DNA of 64,000 nt from Saprospiraceae bacterium (GCA_022841345.1 JALHRR010000003.1:142776-206775); one strand, 5' to 3'; positions 26,773 to 36,605 are shown, numbered from the stretch's first letter. The notes: generated by a model from the letters alone, not told the origin. A program made the numbers and translations.

Positions 26773-29700
26773 ATGTTTGATTTTATTTCCAAATCACTCA
26801 AAAAAGTTTTCGGCACCAAATACGAAAAAGATGTTCAGAAATATCTTCCCGTAGTCGAGCAGATCAATGAACATTATAACTCATATACAAATATCAGCAA
26901 TGATGAGCTGCGAAATAAAACAGTAGAATTCAGAAACCGGATCGCTGAATACCTCAAGGAAATTGATGATCAGATCACTACGCTGAAAGATCAGGCCGAG
27001 ACTGAAGAAGATCTTCATGAAAAGGAGTTTTTGTTTCAGGAAATAGATCAACTTAAAAAAACCAGGAATGTATCTCTGGAAGAAATATTGAACGAGTTGC
27101 TCCCTGAAGCTTTCGCAGTAGTGAAGGAGACCGCCAGAAGATTTAAAGAAAATTCGGAATTGGAACTGACAGCCACCGACCACGACCGGGAGCTTGCCAT
27201 TCAAAAATCATATGTATCCATCGTTGGAGACAAAGCTATCTGGAAAAATTCCTGGTCCGCTGCCGGAATTCAAATTACATGGGACATGCTTCACTATGAT
27301 GTACAGCTGATCGGTGGTATGGTTTTGCATGATGGTAAAATCGCAGAGATGGCAACGGGTGAAGGTAAGACCTTAGTCGCTACTTTACCGGCGTATTTAA
27401 ATGGATTATCAGGTCAGGGAGTGCATGTGATCACAGTCAATGACTATCTGGCAAGAAGGGATAGTGAATGGATAGGTCCCATCTTTGAGTTCCTGCTTCT
27501 GACAATAGATTGTATTGATAAACACAGACCACATTCCCCTGAGAGAATTAAAGCATACAGGGCGGATATTACTTATGGAACCAACAACGAATTTGGTTTT
27601 GACTATCTGAGAGACAACATGGTAGTATCTCCTGAGGAGGTGGTGCAGAAAAGACATCACTATGCAATGGTGGATGAGGTTGACTCCGTCTTGATTGATG
27701 ATGCCCGTACTCCACTTATCATTTCAGGCCCCGCTACTCAGGGATCAGATATTCAGGAATACATAGAACTAAAGCCACGGGTTGAGAAATTACTGGATGT
27801 TCAGAAAAAGATGGCTACAGAGTTTCTGGCAGAAGCAAAACGTCTGTTTGCTGAAGGTAAAACCGGGACCGAAGAAGGATCTGCTGGTATGGCATTGTTA
27901 AGAGCGCACAGAGCCCTTCCAAAGTACAGACCACTCATCAAATTCCTCAGTGAAGAAGGTGTTAAGGTGATACTGCAAAAAACTGAAAATCAGTACATGC
28001 AGGAACAATCCAAAAACATGCACATTGTAGATGCCAGACTTTTATTCACGATAGATGAAAAAAACCGTCAGGTTGAACTCACAGAACATGGAGCAGAATA
28101 CCTGGCAAAAGGAAATGAAGATCCCAACTTCTTTGTACTTCCTGATATTGCATCTGAGTTGAATGAACTGGAGATGAATAAGGAAATGGATAAGGCACAG
28201 AAGCAGGAAGAAAAGGAAAGATTAGCACAGGATTATTCCGTTAAATCACAACGGCTTCACTCGATCAGTCAATTACTGAAAGCATATACCCTTTTTGAAA
28301 AAGACGAAGAATACATTGTCATAGATGGTCAGGTCAAAATCGTAGATGAGCAGACCGGTCGTATGATGGAGGGTCGCCGTTATTCTGATGGACTTCACCA
28401 GGCTCTGGAAGCAAAGGAAAATGTGAAAATAGGAGAAATCAATCAGACATACGCTACTATTACATTACAGAATTACTTCAGGATGTACCACAAACTAGCG
28501 GGTATGACGGGTACTGCCGAAACTGAAGCTGGTGAATTCTGGGAAATTTACAAACTCGATGTTGTAGTCATCCCTACCAATCGCCCGATAACGAGAAAAG
28601 ATACTGAAGACCTGGTATTCAAGACTGCCAGAGAAAAATATAATGCTGCTATTGATGAGATAGTAGCGCTGAGTAATGCGGGACGACCTATCCTGGTAGG
28701 TACCACATCAGTAGATATTTCTGAGAAACTCAGCAGAATGTTGAAGTTAAGAGGAATTGACCACAATGTACTGAATGCAAAACAGCACCAAAGAGAAGCT
28801 GAAATCGTTTCTGAGGCTGGTCTCCCGGGAAAAGTGACTATCGCTACGAATATGGCCGGTAGGGGTACGGATATCAAGATCAGCCAGCAGGTTAAAGAAG
28901 CCGGAGGATTGGCAATTATTGGTACGGAGCGCCATGATTCGAGAAGGGTTGACAGACAGTTGAGAGGTAGAGCAGGTCGCCAGGGAGATCCGGGAACATC
29001 GCTTTTCTATGTTTCATTGGAAGATAATTTGATGCGTCTGTTCCATTCAGAGAGAATTGCCAAACTGATGGACAGAATGGGTCATAAAGAAGGAGATGTG
29101 ATCCAGCACTCAATGGTATCCAAATCCATAGAACGTGCGCAGAAGAAAGTAGAAGAAAACAACTTCGGAATTCGTAAGCGATTGCTGGAATACGATGATG
29201 TGATGAATATCCAGAGAGAAGCTATTTACAATAAAAGAAATAATGCACTTTCCGGAGAAAGACTTGCAGTAGACTTGAATTATATGTTTACCGGACTGCT
29301 GGAAACCATTGTCAATACACATAAATCCAACAATGATTATGAAGGTTTCAGAAATGAAAGCCTAAGCGTCCTGGGTTTGGATCCTGAAGTAGATTCTACC
29401 AGATTTGGCCAAATGAAAGCTCAGGAGATATTTGAGGCATACTATCATCAGGTAATGGACTTCTATCGCAGAAGGGGTGAGCATTACATTCAAACTTTGC
29501 TTCCAATTGTCAAAAACGTTCATGAAAATGAAGGTCACAGGTATAAAAGGATTGCATTGCCCTATTCAGATGGTTCCACTTCTGTCTTGAATATTTCAGC
29601 CGGATTGGAAGAAGCTATTAAAAGTAACGGGAAATCAATACTGAAGGATATTGAAAAAACGGTTTCTCTGGCTTTGATTGATGACAACTGGAAGGAGCAC

Positions 29701-30096
29701 CTGCGAGCCATGGATGAGTTAAAAGAATCAGTCCAGGCAGCTTCCTTCGAACAAAAAGATCCATTGGTTATTTACAAAATGGAAGCTTATAACTTGTTTG
29801 AAGAGCTGATCCACAAAATCAATATGGATGTGTGTTCCTATTTGATCAAAGGCAGATTGTTGATCCAGAATGATAGAAATATCCAGGAAGCAAAGACTCA
29901 AAAAACCAATTTTGCGAAGACCAGAACAAGTCGGACAGAAGAAGAAGAGAGGGTAAGAGCTGCTGCAATGTCTGCAGGATCCGCGCCTGCAAAGGTGGAA
30001 ACTATCGTAAGACAGGATAAAAAAGTGGGAAGGAATGACAACTGCCCTTGCGGTAGTGGAAAAAAATATAAATACTGTCATGGTTTATCTGCCTGA
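26773..30096 (+). CDS. secA: Preprotein translocase ATPase SecA
   Basis: This 1107-residue motor drives post-translational export through SecYEG. Walker A is MATGEGKTLVATLPAYLNG. The DEAD-type Walker B is in AMVDEVDSVLIDDARTPLIISGP. The second motor domain has TNMAGRGTDIK and RQLRGRAGRQGDPG. The C-terminus ends in the zinc-binding SEC-C motif NDNCPCGSGKKYKYCHG, which contacts SecB or ribosomes. The protein is about 200 residues longer than E. coli SecA. The extra length includes a charged coiled-coil-like insertion at about residues 65-95, as is common in Bacteroidota. The gene is followed by deoC after about 115 bp. Confidence 0.98.
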   Translation: MFDFISKSLKKVFGTKYEKDVQKYLPVVEQINEHYNSYTNISNDELRNKTVEFRNRIAEYLKEIDDQITTLKDQAETEEDLHEKEFLFQEIDQLKKTRNVSLEEILNELLPEAFAVVKETARRFKENSELELTATDHDRELAIQKSYVSIVGDKAIWKNSWSAAGIQITWDMLHYDVQLIGGMVLHDGKIAEMATGEGKTLVATLPAYLNGLSGQGVHVITVNDYLARRDSEWIGPIFEFLLLTIDCIDKHRPHSPERIKAYRADITYGTNNEFGFDYLRDNMVVSPEEVVQKRHHYAMVDEVDSVLIDDARTPLIISGPATQGSDIQEYIELKPRVEKLLDVQKKMATEFLAEAKRLFAEGKTGTEEGSAGMALLRAHRALPKYRPLIKFLSEEGVKVILQKTENQYMQEQSKNMHIVDARLLFTIDEKNRQVELTEHGAEYLAKGNEDPNFFVLPDIASELNELEMNKEMDKAQKQEEKERLAQDYSVKSQRLHSISQLLKAYTLFEKDEEYIVIDGQVKIVDEQTGRMMEGRRYSDGLHQALEAKENVKIGEINQTYATITLQNYFRMYHKLAGMTGTAETEAGEFWEIYKLDVVVIPTNRPITRKDTEDLVFKTAREKYNAAIDEIVALSNAGRPILVGTTSVDISEKLSRMLKLRGIDHNVLNAKQHQREAEIVSEAGLPGKVTIATNMAGRGTDIKISQQVKEAGGLAIIGTERHDSRRVDRQLRGRAGRQGDPGTSLFYVSLEDNLMRLFHSERIAKLMDRMGHKEGDVIQHSMVSKSIERAQKKVEENNFGIRKRLLEYDDVMNIQREAIYNKRNNALSGERLAVDLNYMFTGLLETIVNTHKSNNDYEGFRNESLSVLGLDPEVDSTRFGQMKAQEIFEAYYHQVMDFYRRRGEHYIQTLLPIVKNVHENEGHRYKRIALPYSDGSTSVLNISAGLEEAIKSNGKSILKDIEKTVSLALIDDNWKEHLRAMDELKESVQAASFEQKDPLVIYKMEAYNLFEELIHKINMDVCSYLIKGRLLIQNDRNIQEAKTQKTNFAKTRTSRTEEEERVRAAAMSAGSAPAKVETIVRQDKKVGRNDNCPCGSGKKYKYCHGLSA

Positions 30097-30210
30097 TGAT
30101 CAGGGCATTCTATAGTACCGAGCTATAGGAGCCAATAATTTATTCAAAAGGGCATCGAAGATTTGTTTATTTTGTGCTGCCAAACAGGCACTAGTAAGTA
30201 TCCCATTTAT

Positions 30211-30855
30211 ATGAACATTTCGTCGAAAATAGACCATACCTTATTAAAACCGGACTGTAATCATTCGGATATCCGTAAATGGGTAGAAGAAGCTATTCAG
30301 CATCAATTTGCGAATGTGTGCATTCCTCCTTATATGGTAAAGGAAGCCAGCAGATTACTGGAAAACCACAAAACAGGAGTGTGTACAGTTATTGGATTTC
30401 CATTTGGATACAACACGACGCCCATTAAAGTGGAAGAAATAAAAAGAGCCATTGATGAAGGAGCTGAAGAGCTGGACGCTGTAATAAATATTTCTGCTGT
30501 AAAATGCGGAGATTGGAGCTTTGTGAGCAACGACATAGAATCTATGGTAAGGTCGGTGCAAATGAAGGATAAGAAAATCAAAATTATTCTGGAAACGGGA
30601 ATGATGTCACTGGAAGAGATTACAAAATTGTGTGAGATCATTGAGATAAGTAAACCCAATTTCGTGAAAACTTCTACCGGCTTTAATGGTCCGGGCGCTA
30701 ATGTTGAAATCATACAATTTCTTCGGGCCACTTTGGGCAGCGACATTAAAATCAAAGCATCCGGCGGAATCAAATCGAAAAGCGCAGCAGAAAAGCTGAT
30801 TCAGGCAGGCGCTGACCGAATCGGTTCCTCCAATAGTGTTCTCATAGTTTCCTAA
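30211..30855 (+). CDS. deoC: Deoxyribose-phosphate aldolase
   Basis: This 214-residue enzyme cleaves 2-deoxyribose-5-phosphate to glyceraldehyde-3-phosphate and acetaldehyde. The start MNISSKIDHTLLKP at ATG 30211 fits the family; a frame opening at 30163 would add 16 unrelated residues. Key motifs are DHTLLKP, TVIGFPFGYN, ELDAVINI, the Schiff-base lysine in NFVKTSTGFNG, the second lysine in IKIKASGGIKS, and GADRIGSSNS. It is the first gene of a compact run (spacings 19, 6, 9 and 24 bp) with SPOR-like, rodA, tgt and lptG genes. Confidence 0.95.
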   Translation: MNISSKIDHTLLKPDCNHSDIRKWVEEAIQHQFANVCIPPYMVKEASRLLENHKTGVCTVIGFPFGYNTTPIKVEEIKRAIDEGAEELDAVINISAVKCGDWSFVSNDIESMVRSVQMKDKKIKIILETGMMSLEEITKLCEIIEISKPNFVKTSTGFNGPGANVEIIQFLRATLGSDIKIKASGGIKSKSAAEKLIQAGADRIGSSNSVLIVS

Positions 30856-30874
30856 AATCTTAAAAAGGAAGGAA

Positions 30875-31279
30875 ATGTTAAAATATCTTTTCTTAGCCCT
30901 CACAGGAACCCTCATATTGGGCACAAGTACTGCTTATGGGCAGTCCCTGCGACTTGTTGAAGAAACAGCAGTGCAACATCTCATTGATAAGTACGTTCAG
31001 TACAACAAAAGCCAGAAAAAAATCGATGGCTGGAGAATACAATTTTTTGCATCTACCGACAGACGTACCATGGAATCGACTTTGAGAAGAATGAAAAATG
31101 CATATCCCGACATTAAATTTGTCTGGACATTCAATGAACCCTTCTACCATGTCAAAGCAGGTGCATATGCAAATCGGGTAGATGCGATCCCCTTGCAGTA
31201 TGTCTTGAAAAAAGAATTTCCCGGTGCTTTCCCGGTCAGAGAAGAGTTGGAGGTTTTGGAGCTGTTGGAAAACAATTAA
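30875..31279 (+). CDS. Exported SPOR-like domain protein
   Basis: This 134-residue protein has a cleavable signal peptide (LKYLFLALTGTLILGTSTAYGQ). The ~110-residue mature part has the SPOR layout: GWRIQFFASTDRRTMESTLRRMKNAYPD, WTFNEPFYHVKAGAYANRVDAIPLQYVLKKEFP. SPOR domains bind denuded peptidoglycan. The position 6 bp upstream of rodA supports a cell-wall role. The sequence is short with no other domain, so it is a stand-alone periplasmic SPOR protein, as is common in Bacteroidota. Confidence 0.78.
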   Translation: MLKYLFLALTGTLILGTSTAYGQSLRLVEETAVQHLIDKYVQYNKSQKKIDGWRIQFFASTDRRTMESTLRRMKNAYPDIKFVWTFNEPFYHVKAGAYANRVDAIPLQYVLKKEFPGAFPVREELEVLELLENN

Positions 31280-31285
31280 GCGCTT

Positions 31286-32701
31286 ATGAGCCTGGCTAAA
31301 GGCAATAACACCCGAACGGGTAATATAGATTGGATTACTTTTTCCTTATATCTAAGTCTGATATTAACAGGATGGTTAATGATCTATGCTGTGGGTTACA
31401 ATGAGAAAGAACCTACATCCATAACAGACTTATCTACCTCAGCCGGAAGACAAATGATGTGGGTAGGCGTTTCCCTGTTTATTATGTTTTCTGTTTATGT
31501 GATAGACTGGAAATTCTGGCGAACTTTTTCTTATTCAATTTACGGTATAAGTATCGTTTTATTAGTGTTAGTTCTGTTCCTCGGAACAAATATTAATGGA
31601 GCAACCGCCTGGTTCTCCATAGGAGGGTTTTCTTTTCAACCTGCTGAAATTGCAAAATTCGGTACCAGCCTGGCCTTAAGCAATTATATGAGTGCCAAGT
31701 CATTCCGGCTGGCCGGCACAAAGAATTTTTTCAATATACTTCTCCTGCTTGGCATTCCGGTAGCCTTAATTCTTTGGCAACCGGATGCAGGATCAGCATT
31801 GGTTTTTTTATCATTCTTTATTCTGCTTTACAGAGAAGGCCTTTCCACTGTATATTATATTATAGGAGGATTTCTCGCTGCGGTATTCATTGGAGCCCTG
31901 CTTTTCGATACATTGCCTATTATCATGGCATTGATCTTACTTTGTATGCTGGGCTTGATACTTACCAAAGAAAAAAAGACATATTGGCTTATTGCATGGT
32001 CCATGCTTGTAATTCTGAATATAGTTGCAGGGATTGAAGACCTGTATTTAGTAGCAACTATTGTGGACATTGTTTTATTTATAGCTGTCGCTTTATTGGT
32101 TTCTCAGCGGGGAGAGGCTCGGCTTGTGATGATATTAACTCCCGCCCTGATAGTAGGCTCCTCGTTGGCATTTATGGCAAATTATGCATTTAATAATTTT
32201 CTTGCACCTCACCAGCAAGAAAGGATAAATGTGTGGCTGCACCCGGATAAATGTGACCCAAGAGGATCATTATACAACCTTTTGCAATCAAAAATGGCCA
32301 TAGGATCCGGAGGAATTGCCGGCAAGGGCTTTTTGGAAGGAAATCTGACTAAACTAAACTATGTCCCTGCGCAATCCACAGACTTTATTTTTTGTACTAT
32401 CGGAGAAGAGCATGGATTTATCGGGGTCACGATTATCATAGGTCTGTTTGTAGCATTATTAATAAGATTAATCATTATTGCAGAAAGACAGCGATTGCAC
32501 TTTGTCAGGAATTACGCCTACTGCATTGCCGGAATCATATTTGTCCACTTCTTTATCAATATTGGTATGACAATGGGCTTGCTGCCTATAATCGGGATTC
32601 CGCTCCCATTTGTCTCGTATGGGGGCTCTTCTATTATAGGATTTACTGTCATGCTAGCGGTATTGTTAAAGCTGGATATTACCCGACATGGAGGCCAATA
32701 A
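31286..32701 (+). CDS. rodA: Rod shape-determining protein RodA (SEDS glycosyltransferase)
   Basis: This 471-residue polytopic membrane protein of the RodA/FtsW/SpoVE (SEDS) family polymerises peptidoglycan with a class B PBP. It shows NGATAWFSIGGFSFQPAEIAKFG, the WQPDAGSALVF segment, the large extracellular loop with QQERINVWLHPDKCDPRGSLYNLLQSKMAIGSGG, PAQSTDFIFCTIGEEHGF, and the C-terminal GIPLPFVSYGGSS signature. It is about 100 residues longer than E. coli RodA, because of additional hydrophobic segments around residues 190-280, a layout I associate with Bacteroidota. It is translationally close to its neighbours (6 bp after the SPOR gene, 9 bp before tgt). Confidence 0.95.
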   Translation: MSLAKGNNTRTGNIDWITFSLYLSLILTGWLMIYAVGYNEKEPTSITDLSTSAGRQMMWVGVSLFIMFSVYVIDWKFWRTFSYSIYGISIVLLVLVLFLGTNINGATAWFSIGGFSFQPAEIAKFGTSLALSNYMSAKSFRLAGTKNFFNILLLLGIPVALILWQPDAGSALVFLSFFILLYREGLSTVYYIIGGFLAAVFIGALLFDTLPIIMALILLCMLGLILTKEKKTYWLIAWSMLVILNIVAGIEDLYLVATIVDIVLFIAVALLVSQRGEARLVMILTPALIVGSSLAFMANYAFNNFLAPHQQERINVWLHPDKCDPRGSLYNLLQSKMAIGSGGIAGKGFLEGNLTKLNYVPAQSTDFIFCTIGEEHGFIGVTIIIGLFVALLIRLIIIAERQRLHFVRNYAYCIAGIIFVHFFINIGMTMGLLPIIGIPLPFVSYGGSSIIGFTVMLAVLLKLDITRHGGQ

Positions 32702-32710
32702 AAAATTTAC

Positions 32711-33841
32711 ATGAACTTCAATTTATTACACACAGATTCGGGGAGCAAAGCCCGTGCAGGAATTTTACAAACAGACCACGGCATTATAGAGACCCCTATT
32801 TTCATGCCCGTGGGTACTGCCGGTACAGTCAAAGGAGTTCATCAGCATGAATTGGAGGACACCATCAAGGCTCATATTATCCTAGGAAATACATATCATC
32901 TGTATCTGAGACCCGGAACAGAGGTCCTTGAACAGGCAGGCGGATTACATAAATTTATAGGTTGGGACAAACCCATATTGACAGATTCAGGAGGATATCA
33001 GGTTTATTCCCTGAGCAACAGGAGAAAAATCACCGAAGAAGGCGTCAAGTTTCTTTCTCATATTGATGGATCTTCCCACTTTTTTACGCCGGAATATGTC
33101 ATGGATATTCAGAAGAAAATAGGAGCAGATATCATCATGGCTTTCGATGAGTGTACCCCATATCCCTGCGAACATGGATATGCGAAAAAGTCCATGGAAA
33201 TGACTCACCGATGGCTGGACAGGTGTATGAATCATTTTCATTCCGGCGGATCATTATACGGCTATCAGCAGACACTTGCGCCCATTGTGCAGGGGAGTGT
33301 TTACAAGGATTTGAGAGTGCTTTCAGCTGAATATATTGCAGCACAACCCTCATTGATCAATGCAATTGGCGGGCTTTCAGTAGGAGAGCCAACGGAGATA
33401 CTTTATGAAATGACTGATCTTGTTTGTCAAATTCTTCCGGTTGAAAAACCGAGGTATTTAATGGGTGTCGGTACCCCTGCCAATATTCTGGAATGTATCG
33501 GCCTTGGAATAGATATGTTTGATTGTGTGATGCCTACCAGAAATGCAAGACATGGTCTGCTCTTCACGACAGATGGAATCATTAACATCAAAAACCTCAA
33601 GTGGAAAACTGATTTCACGCCCATTGATAGCTGTCTGGACAATTTTGCAAGCAACACTTATTCAAAGGCTTATCTTAGGCATTTGATTTATTCAGGAGAA
33701 TTACTGGGAGCTCAGGTAGCATCTTTACACAATCTTTCGTTTTATCTTTGGCTGGTAAAGGAAGCCAGAAAACAAATACTGGAAGGAACTTTTACCAGTT
33801 GGAAAAACGCGATCTTACCAAAAATATCCAGAAGACTCTAA
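32711..33841 (+). CDS. tgt: tRNA-guanine transglycosylase (queuine tRNA-ribosyltransferase)
   Basis: This 376-residue enzyme exchanges guanine-34 for a queuosine precursor in tRNA. Substrate and catalytic motifs are intact: ILTDSGGYQVYSL (general acid/base Asp), AFDECTPYP, GGLSVGEPTE, YLMGVGTPANILE, and the nucleophile Asp in GIDMFDCVMPTRNARHG. The zinc region is unusual. Where E. coli has CxCxxC before YSRAYLHHL, this protein has SCLDNFASNTYSKAYLRHL, leaving one displaced cysteine and only the His in SLHNLSFY. The structural zinc site is therefore probably absent or altered. This may be a lineage trait. The gene is in the deoC-lptG run. Confidence 0.94.
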   Translation: MNFNLLHTDSGSKARAGILQTDHGIIETPIFMPVGTAGTVKGVHQHELEDTIKAHIILGNTYHLYLRPGTEVLEQAGGLHKFIGWDKPILTDSGGYQVYSLSNRRKITEEGVKFLSHIDGSSHFFTPEYVMDIQKKIGADIIMAFDECTPYPCEHGYAKKSMEMTHRWLDRCMNHFHSGGSLYGYQQTLAPIVQGSVYKDLRVLSAEYIAAQPSLINAIGGLSVGEPTEILYEMTDLVCQILPVEKPRYLMGVGTPANILECIGLGIDMFDCVMPTRNARHGLLFTTDGIINIKNLKWKTDFTPIDSCLDNFASNTYSKAYLRHLIYSGELLGAQVASLHNLSFYLWLVKEARKQILEGTFTSWKNAILPKISRRL

Positions 33842-33865
33842 AATGAAAGACCCCAAAGCAAAAGG

Positions 33866-34954
33866 ATGAAACTGCTGGATCAATATATCATAAAGAAATA
33901 CCTCAGTACATTCTTTTTTACTGCACTGATCTGTTCGATGATTATCGTAGTCATTGATGTGAGCCAGCGGGTCGAGAGTTTTATTAATGAAAAACTGGGT
34001 TTCTATGATATCTTGTTTGTCTATTATCTCAATTTCATTCCGCATATTAATATCATATTATTTCCGCTGTATGCACTGATATCAGTTATATTTTTTACCT
34101 CCAAGCTCGCATATGATTCTGAAATAATCTCTATACTCAATGCCGGTGTGAGTTTTCGCAGATTGATGCGTCCATATATGCTGGCTGCAGGATTGATAGC
34201 TCTTTTGCTTTTATTTTTCAATCATATTGCTGATCCATGGTCCAGTAAAAAGCGGGTAACATTTGAAAATACTTATTTTTATAAAGGAAATAAGGACTTT
34301 GACAGGGCGAGTAACATTCACTTTTTTCTTGACAGTACCAGCAAGGTATATGTCCGCTATTTCAGAGAAGGAGAAAATTCCATTTCTGACTTCAGACTGG
34401 AGAGATTCGAAGACAACCAACTTGTCTATATGCTCAAAGCCAGCACAGCCAATTGGATAGAAGCGTCCGGAAAATGGAAAATTTCAGATTATAAAGTATT
34501 TACCTTTCAGGGTATAAAAGAAACATATCAATCAGGCCTTGGTCAGAGTTTTGATACTACACTCAACATGAGGCCTTCAGATTTCATACGGTTTAAAAAT
34601 CAAAAGGAGATGATGACAACCGGAGAGATCCGGACTTATATTGCAAGCGAGCGAGATAGAGGAATTGCAAATACAAAGGTGTTTGAAACAGAGATTCACC
34701 GAAGGACTGCGGATGCATTTACATTGATCATTCTGACTTTAATAGGACTCACGGTAGCCTCCCGAAAAGTCAGAGGGGGTATGGGCCTTCATTTGGCAAT
34801 TGGAATCGCTCTGGGAGCTGCCCACATAGTGCTTTCAAAATTTGCGATCACATTCGCTCAGGGCAATATTATTCCACCGGTAATTGGAGTATGGATTCCT
34901 AATATTTTATTTTCCCTGGTTGCATTGTATCTATTGGGCAGAGCACAGAAATAA
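33866..34954 (+). CDS. LptF/LptG family permease
   Basis: This 362-residue YjgP/YjgQ family protein is a membrane subunit of the lipopolysaccharide exporter. Three N-terminal membrane helices (YLSTFFFTALICSMIIVVIDV; FIPHINIILFPLYALISVIFFTSKLA; RPYMLAAGLIALLLLFFNHI) are followed by a ~150-residue periplasmic beta-jellyroll part (FLDSTSKVYVRYFREGENSISDFRLERFE...), then three C-terminal helices. The family's coupling-helix sequence RQ/EIHRRTADAFT is visible as ETEIHRRTADAFTLIILTLIGL. I cannot decide between LptF and LptG from sequence alone. It is last in the run and ends at a terminator hairpin. Confidence 0.92.
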   Translation: MKLLDQYIIKKYLSTFFFTALICSMIIVVIDVSQRVESFINEKLGFYDILFVYYLNFIPHINIILFPLYALISVIFFTSKLAYDSEIISILNAGVSFRRLMRPYMLAAGLIALLLLFFNHIADPWSSKKRVTFENTYFYKGNKDFDRASNIHFFLDSTSKVYVRYFREGENSISDFRLERFEDNQLVYMLKASTANWIEASGKWKISDYKVFTFQGIKETYQSGLGQSFDTTLNMRPSDFIRFKNQKEMMTTGEIRTYIASERDRGIANTKVFETEIHRRTADAFTLIILTLIGLTVASRKVRGGMGLHLAIGIALGAAHIVLSKFAITFAQGNIIPPVIGVWIPNILFSLVALYLLGRAQK

Positions 34955-34956
34955 AA

Positions 34957-34988
34957 AAGGGATGTCAGTTATACCTCTGACATCCCTT
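34957..34988. terminator. Bidirectional terminator between lptF/G and mscL
   Basis: AAGGGATGTCAG pairs perfectly with CTGACATCCCTT around an 8-base loop, between convergent genes. A-rich sequence precedes it and T-rich sequence follows shortly after, so it can act on both strands. Confidence 0.8.
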
Positions 34989-35010
34989 GGGTTTTTCGTT
35001 TTGTTTTCGT

Positions 35011-35421
35011 TTATTTATTTTTCAAAAGATCTCTTATCTCAGCCAGAAGAACTTCTTCATTACTAGGCGCTGGTGGTGCAGCAGGGGCAGCCTCTTCTTT
35101 CTTTCTAGTTGCATTGTAACCCTTTAATAGCATGAAAATGGCAGCAGCAATAATCAGAAAATCAATGATTGTCTGTAAAAATGCTCCATATCTAATGGCG
35201 ACTGCAGGCACAGCTTCACCGGCCTCATTCACAGTTGCATCTTTCAGAACAAACATCAGGTCTCTGAAATCAACACCTCCAAGCAGTAAACCAATAGGAG
35301 GCATAATCACATCGGCAACAAAGGAAGAAACAACAGCCCCGAATGCACCGGCAATAATGACAGCAACAGCCAGATCCAGTACATTGCCTTTCATGATAAA
35401 GGCTTTAAATTCTTTTAACAT
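35011..35421 (-). CDS. mscL: Large-conductance mechanosensitive channel MscL
   Basis: This 136-residue channel opens under membrane tension. The start is chosen at [28 protein letters not shown], the conserved N-terminal amphipathic helix plus TM1; an upstream in-frame ATG would add 21 unrelated residues. TM1 includes [22 protein letters not shown]. The periplasmic loop is short. TM2 is [24 protein letters not shown]. The C-terminus has an Ala/Pro linker ([16 protein letters not shown]) and the cytoplasmic helix [12 protein letters not shown]. It is convergent with the lptF/G gene. Confidence 0.96.
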   Translation of the reverse strand: MLKEFKAFIMKGNVLDLAVAVIIAGAFGAVVSSFVADVIMPPIGLLLGGVDFRDLMFVLKDATVNEAGEAVPAVAIRYGAFLQTIIDFLIIAAAIFMLLKGYNATRKKEEAAPAAPPAPSNEEVLLAEIRDLLKNK

Positions 35422-35597
35422 AAACATTTCATTTTGGAGTTGAAAAATAAAATTCCTCTGTAATAATAAGAAATTAATACACAATAGACAGGAGTAAGAA
35501 TATAAACTTCTTAGCTGCAGTATGAATGATACTTAAACAAAACTCTTACTTGAAGATGGATATGTAATCCTGCTTTGAAGAACGGTAAAACTGATAT

Positions 35598-36605
35598 TCA
35601 ATGTGGTACATCCTCTGGCAATACATGCTTTTTGTTGTACATCACATTATCCAAATTCCAGTCAATTTGTCTGACAAAAGGATGTTGTCTCACAGGACAA
35701 TCAGTAATCGTGCAGAGTTTACAGGATTGCGGCGCACAGGGATCAGTATGAACAAATATTTCGAGAACGCTGGGGTCAATAGACTTCATAGTCTCCTCGA
35801 ATAATTCTACAGCATCGTGGCCCTGATTGATATCATAGTACCATGGAACGGTGACATGACAATCTATATGATACTTTGAGCCATACTTGATAATACGGAG
35901 ATTGTGTATGTCGATCCAATAGGGTTTTCTGAACGCATTTAATTTGATAACCATTTTGGAAATCAAATCATAATCGGCCTTATCCATGATACCGGCTATT
36001 GAATTTTCAACAAGCTTATATCCTGTAAATATAATGATGACACCAAAAACTATAGCGCAAATATTATCTAATAAGACCCAGTCAAATATCCAGGTCAAAA
36101 TAACACCCAGTACCAGTCCTGCTGAAGACCAGGCATCTGATTTTAAATGCTTTCCTCCGGCCAGAAGGATTTGTGAATTGGCGCTTTTACCTCTTTTTTC
36201 CAACAAAAAACCCAGAACAAAATTGATTAATCCTGCCATACCAACTAAGAGAACCCCCCACTGAAGTTTTTGGATTTCCTGGGGATAGATAAAATTGTAG
36301 ATTGCTTTACTAATGATAATGATACCGGCAGCCAGGATCAATGCTCCTTCAAATCCGGCAGAAAGAAACTCAATTTTACCATGTCCGTATGGATGATTCC
36401 TGTCCTGAGGTCTGTAAGCAATATTAAATGCATAAAGTCCAAGTGCTGCAGCTGCTACATTAATGATGCTTTCCAGGGCATCTGAAAGAATGGCATTTGA
36501 ATTAGTAAGAAAAAAAGCTACAAACTTGATCACCAAAATGACCGAGCCCAGTGTCACAGATATGACCAGGAGTTGTTGATTCTGCTTAATTTCGGCTGTA
36601 TTCAA
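35598..36605 (-). CDS. Cation diffusion facilitator (CDF) transporter
   Basis: This 335-residue metal-cation/proton antiporter has six predicted membrane helices. The transport-site motifs are visible: SDALESIINV in TM2 (Ser-Asp...Glu), HPYGHGKIEF after TM3, and HLKSDAWSSAGLVLG in TM5 (His/Asp). The cytoplasmic domain contains IHNLRIIKYGSKYHIDCHVTVPW. The C-terminus carries an extra Cys-rich stretch, CAPQSCKLCTITDCPV, followed by RQHPFVRQIDW, which could form an additional metal-sensing site. The metal specificity (Zn, Fe, Co or Mn) cannot be decided from the sequence. It is a single gene on the minus strand. Confidence 0.92.
   Translation of the reverse strand: MNTAEIKQNQQLLVISVTLGSVILVIKFVAFFLTNSNAILSDALESIINVAAAALGLYAFNIAYRPQDRNHPYGHGKIEFLSAGFEGALILAAGIIIISKAIYNFIYPQEIQKLQWGVLLVGMAGLINFVLGFLLEKRGKSANSQILLAGGKHLKSDAWSSAGLVLGVILTWIFDWVLLDNICAIVFGVIIIFTGYKLVENSIAGIMDKADYDLISKMVIKLNAFRKPYWIDIHNLRIIKYGSKYHIDCHVTVPWYYDINQGHDAVELFEETMKSIDPSVLEIFVHTDPCAPQSCKLCTITDCPVRQHPFVRQIDWNLDNVMYNKKHVLPEDVPH

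Noticed and set aside
35422..35484. N-terminal extension of mscL
   Set aside because: The conserved MscL start is MLKEFKAF. The 21 extra residues are not family-like.
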